Source of the DNA: Pseudomonadaceae bacterium
Lineage (GTDB): Bacteria > Pseudomonadota > Alphaproteobacteria > UBA2136 > UBA6156
Direction: 5' to 3'
Assembly: GCA_947464215.1 (NCBI GenBank)
Contig: CANHVX010000031.1
Span: forward strand, 1 to 9,582
Length of the DNA: 9,582 nucleotides
Part shown: positions 5,465 to 9,582 of the stretch, one piece after another
Layout of the letters: the number at the start of each line of letters is the position of its first letter
How positions within the stretch are numbered: the stretch's first letter is position 1
Translations under genes and position numbers: made by a program
Notes under the pieces: model-generated
Database searches by the model: none
Seen by the model: only the letters and a program-made list of their open reading frames with translations
What the model was told of the DNA's origin: nothing

Positions 5465-6415
5465 TTACGCTGTTGCCACTGGTTCGGCTGCAGCTGGGGC
5501 TGGCGCTGTAGAGGCGGCTTCTTCAGCGGCCACAACGGCCTGGGCTGCTTTGCTCAGGGTGACTGTGGTGGTCTGCTTGCTGCGAGGACCGCGGCTTGGG
5601 CCTTGGCCTTCGGTTTGTTGCGGCTGGTGCACGGCCATTTGCTTGTGCAGTTCGGCCCCGCTCTTGGCAGCTTCGGCGCACAGGTGTGCGTAGAGGCTGA
5701 TGGCACGGGTGCTGTCGTCGTTGCCCGGCACAATGTAGGTGACGCCTTCGGGGTTGGCGTTGGTATCAACCACGCCCACCACGGGAATACCCAAGCAGGC
5801 CGCTTCGTCGACGGCAATTTTGTCTTCATGCACGCTCAGCACCACGATGATATCGGGCAGGCCGGGCATGTTCATGATCCCGCCCAGCACCCGGCTGAGG
5901 TTTTCGCGCTCGCGGGTGCGCATCAGGCGCTCTTTTTTGGTGAGGTGCGAAAGAGGGTCTTTGATGTGGCTGGTATCAACCGGGTTTTCAGGGGTGGCTT
6001 TGGCTTGCAGCTCGGCCACTTGTTTGGCAGCCTCTTCGCTGGCCTTAAAGCCTTCTTCAATATCCTTCAGGCGCTTGATGCTCTGGCTTACCGTCTTCCA
6101 GTTGGTGAGCGTGCCGCCCAGCCAACGGTGGTTGATGAAATACATGTTGGAGCTGTCGGCGGCTTCCTTCACCACGGCGCGGGCGTTGGCGCGGGTGCCC
6201 ACAAACAGCACGCGGCCGCCACGGGCTACGGTGGCTTCAATCGCGGCCAGGGCGGTGTAGAGCAAGGGCACGGTTTGAGTGAGATCTATCACGTGGATGC
6301 CGTTGCGGGTGCCGTAAATGTAGCTTTTCAGCTTGGGGTTCCAGCGGAAGCTGCGGTGACCGAAGTGCACGCCGGCACCGAGAAGTTCGGACATGGTAAA
6401 GTGTGGGAGAGCCAT
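5465..6415 (-). CDS. rpsB: 30S ribosomal protein S2
   Basis: Small-subunit protein S2, needed for S1 binding and translation initiation. ATG 6415 gives 316 residues opening MALPHFTMSELLGAGVHFGH, then RWNPKLKSYIYG, FINHRWLGGTLTNWKTV (93-109), LTKKERLMRTRE (158-169), GLPDIIVVLSVHE, GIPVVGVVDTN and IVPGNDDSTRAI. An AAGG lies about 9 bases before the start; the frame continues upstream, but that part is the leader. Two additions make it longer than E. coli S2 (241). There are 37 residues between KRLKDIE and LTKKE, where E. coli has about 10, and an Ala/Pro/Gln-rich C-terminal tail of about 65 residues from about 250. The gene has its own promoter and terminator. tsf, which follows rpsB in most bacteria, is absent. 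Confidence 0.97.
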   Translation of the reverse strand: MALPHFTMSELLGAGVHFGHRSFRWNPKLKSYIYGTRNGIHVIDLTQTVPLLYTALAAIEATVARGGRVLFVGTRANARAVVKEAADSSNMYFINHRWLGGTLTNWKTVSQSIKRLKDIEEGFKASEEAAKQVAELQAKATPENPVDTSHIKDPLSHLTKKERLMRTRERENLSRVLGGIMNMPGLPDIIVVLSVHEDKIAVDEAACLGIPVVGVVDTNANPEGVTYIVPGNDDSTRAISLYAHLCAEAAKSGAELHKQMAVHQPQQTEGQGPSRGPRSKQTTTVTLSKAAQAVVAAEEAASTAPAPAAAEPVATA

Positions 6416-6441
6416 ATATGGCGCCTTTCGTTTGGTTTCTT

Positions 6442-6455
6442 CCCCGTTTTTGGGG
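6442..6455 (-). other. Small hairpin in the rpsB leader
   Basis: CCCC (6442-6445) and GGGG (6452-6455) form a short stem about 27 bases before the rpsB start. The rpsB leader (about 6416-6533) is long enough for translational autocontrol by S2, as is known in E. coli, but I recognise no defined motif in it. Confidence 0.3.
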
Positions 6456-6512
6456 CTTCCTCTGCGCTTTATCCGGTTTTGAGGCCGAACCAAAACAGCG
6501 TAGAGTGGTGAT

Positions 6513-6551
6513 TTCCGCCATTTCTGGCAGATAAGGGGGCTTATGGCGGAA
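6513..6551. repeat. Nested inverted repeats over the rpsB -10 and start site
   Basis: TTCCGCCAT (6513-6521) and ATGGCGGAA (6543-6551) form a perfect 9-bp inverted repeat with a 21-base spacer. Inside it, ATAAG (6531-6535) and CTTAT (6540-6544) form a second repeat with a 4-base spacer. The right arms contain the -10 element, and the centre of the outer repeat lies at the predicted start of transcription. It may be an operator or an RNA/DNA fold; no known regulator is matched. Confidence 0.5.
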
Positions 6552-6568
6552 GGCGGGGCTTGCGTCAA
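6540..6568 (-). promoter_or_regulatory. Sigma-70-type promoter of rpsB
   Basis: On the - strand, TTGACG (6563-6568) is separated by exactly 17 bases from CATAAG (6540-6545). The -35 matches five of six consensus bases and the -10 is a weaker match. Transcription would start near 6533 and give a leader of about 117 bases. The promoter lies just after the mnmA stop, so rpsB is probably expressed apart from the sulfur genes. No terminator with a U-tract lies between mnmA and this promoter, so mnmA transcripts may run into rpsB. Confidence 0.75.
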
Positions 6569-6579
6569 GCCCTTTTTGG

Positions 6580-6600
6580 GCCTTATTCGGTGCCTTATTC
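6580..6600. repeat. Short tandem repeat at the mnmA stop codon
   Basis: GCCTTATTC occurs at 6580-6588 and 6592-6600, a 12-base period. On the - strand the last Glu codon and TAA stop of mnmA are thereby duplicated in frame, giving a second stop 12 bases later. Confidence 0.7.
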
Positions 6601-7830
6601 CGTGATAGAAACCTGAATTTTTCCCGTAGGTTTGCCTTGTTCGCGGGGGGAGGACAGATAGGTGGGTTCTATCCATCCCCCGCCCAGCATGGTGCCCTCG
6701 GGGGTATAAAAGACCGCCGCCTGGCCTGGCGAGACCTGCTCGGTGCCCGCGGTAAACACCACCTCGGCGCGGTCGTTTTCCAGCCGATTGAGAGTGGCGG
6801 GCACGGCGGTGTGCTGGGCGCGGATTTTGACCTCGACAGCTAAACTTTCCGTATCTGGCCCCAACCAATTCAACTCTTTCACCGTAAAGAGGGCTCGGCC
6901 AAGGCTTTCGCGCGGGCCGATGACAACCTCGCGCGTATCGGGCCGGATTTCCACGACATACATCGCTTCTGTGGCGCCGCCGGGGAGGCCTTTCCGCTGG
7001 CCGACGGTGTAGCCGATAATGCCCTCGTGGTGGCCCACCACAGTGCCTTCTTCGGTGACAATGTGGCCCGGCGCTTCGGCTTCAGGGGCGAATTTTTTGA
7101 CCACGGCACGGTAATCGCCCCCCGGCACAAAGCAGATATCGTAGCTGTCCTTTTTGTGGTGGACGTGCAGGCCTAAGGTTTTGGCCAGCTCGCGCACCTC
7201 GGGTTTGGTGAGGTTCCCGAGGGGGAAATCAATAAAATCAAGCTGTTCTTGGGTTGTTGTGAACAGGTAATAGGTTTGGTCTTTGGCTTTGTCATCGGCC
7301 ATGCGCAGCACGGCCTTGCCGTTGGGCCAATCCTTGCGCACGTAATGGCCGGTAACCAGCACATCGGCGCCAAGAGACTTGGCCTTTTCCAGCAATTCCT
7401 TGAATTTTATTCGTTGGTTGCAGCGCACGCAGGGAATGGGGGTGGCACCGCTGAGGTAGGTTTCGACAAAGTCATCGATCACCGCGCTTTTGAAGGCGGA
7501 TTCCATGTTCAGCACATAGTGGGGGATGCCTAGTGTTTGGCATACGCGGCGGGCGTCGTAGACATCGTCGAGCGCGCAGCAGGTGCCGAATTCCTTAGTT
7601 TTTCCGCCATTGGAGGCGGGGGTGTAATCCCACAGCTGCAGGGTCATACCGATGGTTTTGTAGCCGGCTGCATGGCAAAGTGCGGCGGCACACGAGCTAT
7701 CGACGCCGCCGCTCATGGCGACCACCACGGTGGTTTCAGCCGGGGATTTGGCGGGTTGGCCCGGCCGCATGCCAAGCTGGCCCAAACGGGCCAAGGTTGT
7801 GGCGGCTATGGCGGGCAATGCTATTCCCAT
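6595..7830 (-). CDS. mnmA: tRNA-specific 2-thiouridylase MnmA
   Basis: Puts sulfur on C2 of the wobble uridine 34 in tRNAs for Lys, Glu and Gln, using ATP and a persulfide sulfur from a cysteine desulfurase. The 411 residues contain the PP-loop SGGVDSS (40-46), PIPCVRCNQRIKFKELL with catalytic Cys137, VLVTGHYVR, KDQTYYLF and DSYDICFVPGGDYR with the second catalytic Cys233. GYTVGQRKGL and the C-terminal beta-barrel region (TVKELNWLGP, PGQAAVFY) follow. It is longer than E. coli MnmA (368). About 33 residues precede the first core strand, so the true start may be internal, for example Met21 at 7770; neither has a clear ribosome site. It lies 24 bases after the cysteine desulfurase, implying one transcript and direct sulfur supply. 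Confidence 0.97.
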   Translation of the reverse strand: MGIALPAIAATTLARLGQLGMRPGQPAKSPAETTVVVAMSGGVDSSCAAALCHAAGYKTIGMTLQLWDYTPASNGGKTKEFGTCCALDDVYDARRVCQTLGIPHYVLNMESAFKSAVIDDFVETYLSGATPIPCVRCNQRIKFKELLEKAKSLGADVLVTGHYVRKDWPNGKAVLRMADDKAKDQTYYLFTTTQEQLDFIDFPLGNLTKPEVRELAKTLGLHVHHKKDSYDICFVPGGDYRAVVKKFAPEAEAPGHIVTEEGTVVGHHEGIIGYTVGQRKGLPGGATEAMYVVEIRPDTREVVIGPRESLGRALFTVKELNWLGPDTESLAVEVKIRAQHTAVPATLNRLENDRAEVVFTAGTEQVSPGQAAVFYTPEGTMLGGGWIEPTYLSSPREQGKPTGKIQVSITE

Positions 7831-7854
7831 GGGTGGGATATAGCTGGAATTTGA

Positions 7855-8970
7855 CTATTTTACAAGTGTTTGCAGGGCGGTTATTGCCCGGTGAATATCG
7901 GATTCGGTGGTGGCCCACCCCCAGCTGAGCCGCAGGCCTTCGGCGGCTTCGTGCTCGGAAAACCCCATGGCCTGCAAGACATGGCTGGCGCTGACCCGGC
8001 CACTGCTGCATGCGGCGCCCTGGCTGGCGGCAATACCTTGTAAATCGAGCGCGATAACGGCATCTTCTCCCTTTAACCCCGGAGTGAGAAATTGCCTCAC
8101 ATGCGGCACTTTTTCGGCCTTTGGCGCCACCATATGAATGGTGCTTGGTAACCCTTTTTCCAGGCTCTTTGCCCAGGTATTGGCCGCGCGCGTTTCCTCA
8201 TCCATGGCGGACATGGCGGATTCGAGCGCGGCGGCCATGCCCATGATCGCCATGGTGTTTTCGGTTCCGGCGCGGCGGTTGCGTTCCTGCGCGCCTCCGG
8301 TTATAACGCTGTTGAGGGGAATTTCCGGTTTTACAACCAATGCTCCAGCCCCTTTGGGGCCGCCAAACTTATGGGCTGAGAGGGTGAGCATATCGGCGCC
8401 GAGTGCTTCGAAATGGATGGGCAGATGCCCCACGGTTTGCACCGCATCGGTATGGAAAGTTGCCCCATGCTTTCGGCATATACTTGAAATATATTCAATG
8501 GGTTGAATGACGCCTGTTTCGTTGTTGGCGTGCATGACGCTGACCATGGCGACGGGCGACCGTGTGAGGCGATGCGTGAGCCAATCCATGTTGACGATAC
8601 CCTCGGGGGTAACGGGAATTTCTTCCACATGTGCAATGTTTTGGGCGTGAAGTGTGTTGGCTGTTGTGCGGATGCAATCGTGCTCGATAGACGATACAAG
8701 AATGGTGCTGCCGGGGTTGCGGGCGGCCATACCGCGCAGTGCGAGATTATTGGCCTCGGTGCCGCCACTGGTAAAAATGATGCGTTCTGCCCGCGTTTGC
8801 AGGCATTCTGCCATGGTGCGGCGCGCGGTATCAAGCGTGTGCCGCGCGTCTTGGCCGGTGCGGTGGACGCTGCTTGGATTGCCCCATATATCCATGCCGC
8901 GTATCATGGCTTCCCGTGCTGTGGGGCGCAAAGGGGCCGTGGCGGCGTAATCTAGATATATATGTGCCAC
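7855..8970 (-). CDS. iscS: Cysteine desulfurase, NifS/IscS type
   Basis: PLP enzyme that converts cysteine to alanine and holds the sulfur as a persulfide for Fe-S clusters or tRNA thiolation. The 371 residues begin IYLDYAATAPLRP, then GNPSSVHRTG (30-39), TSGGTEANNLAL (67-78) and SSIEHDCI with His97. HANNETGV (147-154), FHTDAVQTVG and SAHKFGGPKG with the PLP lysine Lys201 follow. The catalytic Cys321 lies in GAACSSGRVSASHVLQAMG, the extended loop of the group that includes IscS and NifS. GTG 8970 is chosen because the N-terminus then matches the family exactly; no ribosome site is visible. It lies 20 bases after the iscR-like gene and 24 before mnmA. No iscU or suf gene is in the window, so tRNA thiolation may be its main or only local task. 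NifS, IscS or YrvO-like cannot be told apart with certainty. Confidence 0.95.
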   Translation of the reverse strand: MAHIYLDYAATAPLRPTAREAMIRGMDIWGNPSSVHRTGQDARHTLDTARRTMAECLQTRAERIIFTSGGTEANNLALRGMAARNPGSTILVSSIEHDCIRTTANTLHAQNIAHVEEIPVTPEGIVNMDWLTHRLTRSPVAMVSVMHANNETGVIQPIEYISSICRKHGATFHTDAVQTVGHLPIHFEALGADMLTLSAHKFGGPKGAGALVVKPEIPLNSVITGGAQERNRRAGTENTMAIMGMAAALESAMSAMDEETRAANTWAKSLEKGLPSTIHMVAPKAEKVPHVRQFLTPGLKGEDAVIALDLQGIAASQGAACSSGRVSASHVLQAMGFSEHEAAEGLRLSWGWATTESDIHRAITALQTLVK

Positions 8971-8990
8971 AGTGTGAACGCGTGTGTTGA

Positions 8991-9491
8991 TTAGGATTGA
9001 ATATGCACGCGGGTGTGGTGTTCTGTATCTTCCCTCATAAAGGTAAATAAATGGGATACATCACCATTAAGAACCATTTGGAGGCTTATTTTTTTCATAA
9101 ATTCTTCAATGTGTCGGCTTAGTGCGCTCCAGAGATCGTGCGTGTTGCATTTGCCCCCGTATACGCAGCCTTTACCTTCCTTGGGGCCGTGGAGTTCGTG
9201 CATGGCACCGCAGCGCGTGACATCGATATCTTCATCTACGGCATCGATAATCTGGTTCAGCCAGATTTCGCTGGCAGGTCTTGGTAATTGGTAGCCCCCG
9301 CCTGGGCCGCGGACGCTATCGACCACGTTGCCGCGGCGAAGCTTGGCAAACAACTGCTCGAGGTAACTGAGGGAAATTTGCTGACGTTCGGCGATCATCG
9401 CCAAGGTGACGGGGCGGGCGGATTCCTTACTTAATTCAGCAAGATCGAGCATCGCCATAACGGCGTAGCGCCCGCGGGTGGATAGGTGCAT
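8991..9491 (-). CDS. iscR: Rrf2 family transcriptional regulator, IscR-like
   Basis: DNA-binding regulator of the Rrf2 family, probably sensing Fe-S status through a [2Fe-2S] cluster. The 166 residues open MHLSTRGRYAVMAMLDLAE. The winged helix follows, with the recognition segment ISLSYLEQLFAKLRRGN (39-55) and the wing SVRGPGGGYQLPRP (59-72), almost as in E. coli IscR. Cluster ligands fit IscR: Cys94 in DVTRC, Cys109, Cys115 and His118 in GGKCNTHDLW. The first two cysteines are 14 residues apart internally, against 5 in E. coli. It is the first gene of the - block, followed by the cysteine desulfurase and mnmA, so autoregulation and control of sulfur supply are likely. A CymR-like role is possible, but CymR lacks these cysteines. 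Confidence 0.93.
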   Translation of the reverse strand: MHLSTRGRYAVMAMLDLAELSKESARPVTLAMIAERQQISLSYLEQLFAKLRRGNVVDSVRGPGGGYQLPRPASEIWLNQIIDAVDEDIDVTRCGAMHELHGPKEGKGCVYGGKCNTHDLWSALSRHIEEFMKKISLQMVLNGDVSHLFTFMREDTEHHTRVHIQS

Positions 9492-9531
9492 GGTGTTGCT
9501 TTCTGCTATCGCTGGTTCAACAGATTGCTCT

Positions 9532-9560
9532 TTTTAACGTGTTTGGTAGGGTAACGTCAA
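9532..9560 (-). promoter_or_regulatory. Candidate promoter of the iscR-desulfurase-mnmA operon
   Basis: On the - strand, TTGACG (9555-9560) is followed after 17 bases by TTAAAA (9532-9537). The -35 is good and the -10 weak, as often seen in regulated promoters. Transcription would start near 9525 and give a leader of about 34 bases. The region just before the ATG has only a weak AGAAAG as a possible ribosome site. Confidence 0.5.
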
Positions 9561-9582
9561 TACCCATCATAATTAGTCAACA
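9560..9582 (-). promoter_or_regulatory. Possible IscR type 1-like operator, cut by the window edge
   Basis: Read on the - strand, the stretch starts GTTGACTAATT and ends GGGTAT. By hand it agrees with 18 of the 23 visible positions of the E. coli type 1 IscR consensus as I recall it. The left core GACT and the outer right RRSTAT fit; the inner right AGTC does not. It abuts the -35 element. Many consensus positions are degenerate, so the match could be chance. Confidence 0.25.

Noticed and set aside
5405..6511. 368-codon open frame on the + strand across rpsB
   Set aside because: It lies antisense to well-supported rpsB, shows no protein-family motif, and is rich in His, Gly and Ala as mirror frames of GC-rich genes are.
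6563..6590. GGCCC-AAAAA-GGGC fold after mnmA as a terminator
   Set aside because: The stem is short and bulged, overlaps the rpsB -35 element and lacks a U-tract.
6416..6868. Upstream extension of the rpsB reading frame into mnmA
   Set aside because: The S2 family N-terminus begins at 6415. The extension crosses the rpsB promoter and the mnmA coding region and reads as low-quality sequence.

Overview
The window looks like chromosomal core DNA from an alphaproteobacterium of moderately high GC. The main evidence is the left-hand gene order on the + strand: the 3' part of a RelA/SpoT homologue (rsh), a DUF2062 membrane protein, acpS, an RnfH-like gene, lepB, rnc and era. The rsh/acpS/lepB/rnc/era order is typical of Alphaproteobacteria, and the IscR-type regulator and ribosomal protein S2 fit. 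The genus cannot be named from this sequence. I see no transposase, integrase, phage gene, CRISPR array, tRNA or rRNA.

Layout. Positions 1-4577 (+) hold one tightly packed gene string: rsh (no 5' end), a 162-base gap with a strong hairpin and a possibly broken mini-ORF, then DUF2062, acpS, rnfH, lepB, rnc and era. Gaps after DUF2062 are 4 to 58 bases, and rnc and era overlap by ATGA. Positions 4558-9491 (-) hold, in transcription order, an iscR-like Rrf2 regulator, a cysteine desulfurase, mnmA, rpsB and a short FAD-dependent oxidoreductase. The two blocks converge, with a 20-base tail-to-tail overlap of era and the oxidoreductase.

Function. The + block combines the stringent response, acyl-carrier-protein activation, protein export (signal peptidase I), RNA processing (RNase III) and 30S assembly (Era). 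The - block starts with a sulfur module: a probable Fe-S sensing regulator, the enzyme that takes sulfur from cysteine, and the tRNA thiolase that uses it. rpsB has its own strong promoter, a roughly 117-base leader and an intrinsic terminator. The oxidoreductase begins just past that terminator.

No wholly new system is visible. The points most worth following up are the iscR-desulfurase-mnmA cluster, rnfH inside the acpS-lepB interval, an insertion of about 27 residues in the S2 coiled-coil region, the absence of tsf after rpsB, a Ser-for-Asn change in the Era G4 motif, nested inverted repeats over the rpsB promoter, and the hairpin/mini-ORF region after rsh.
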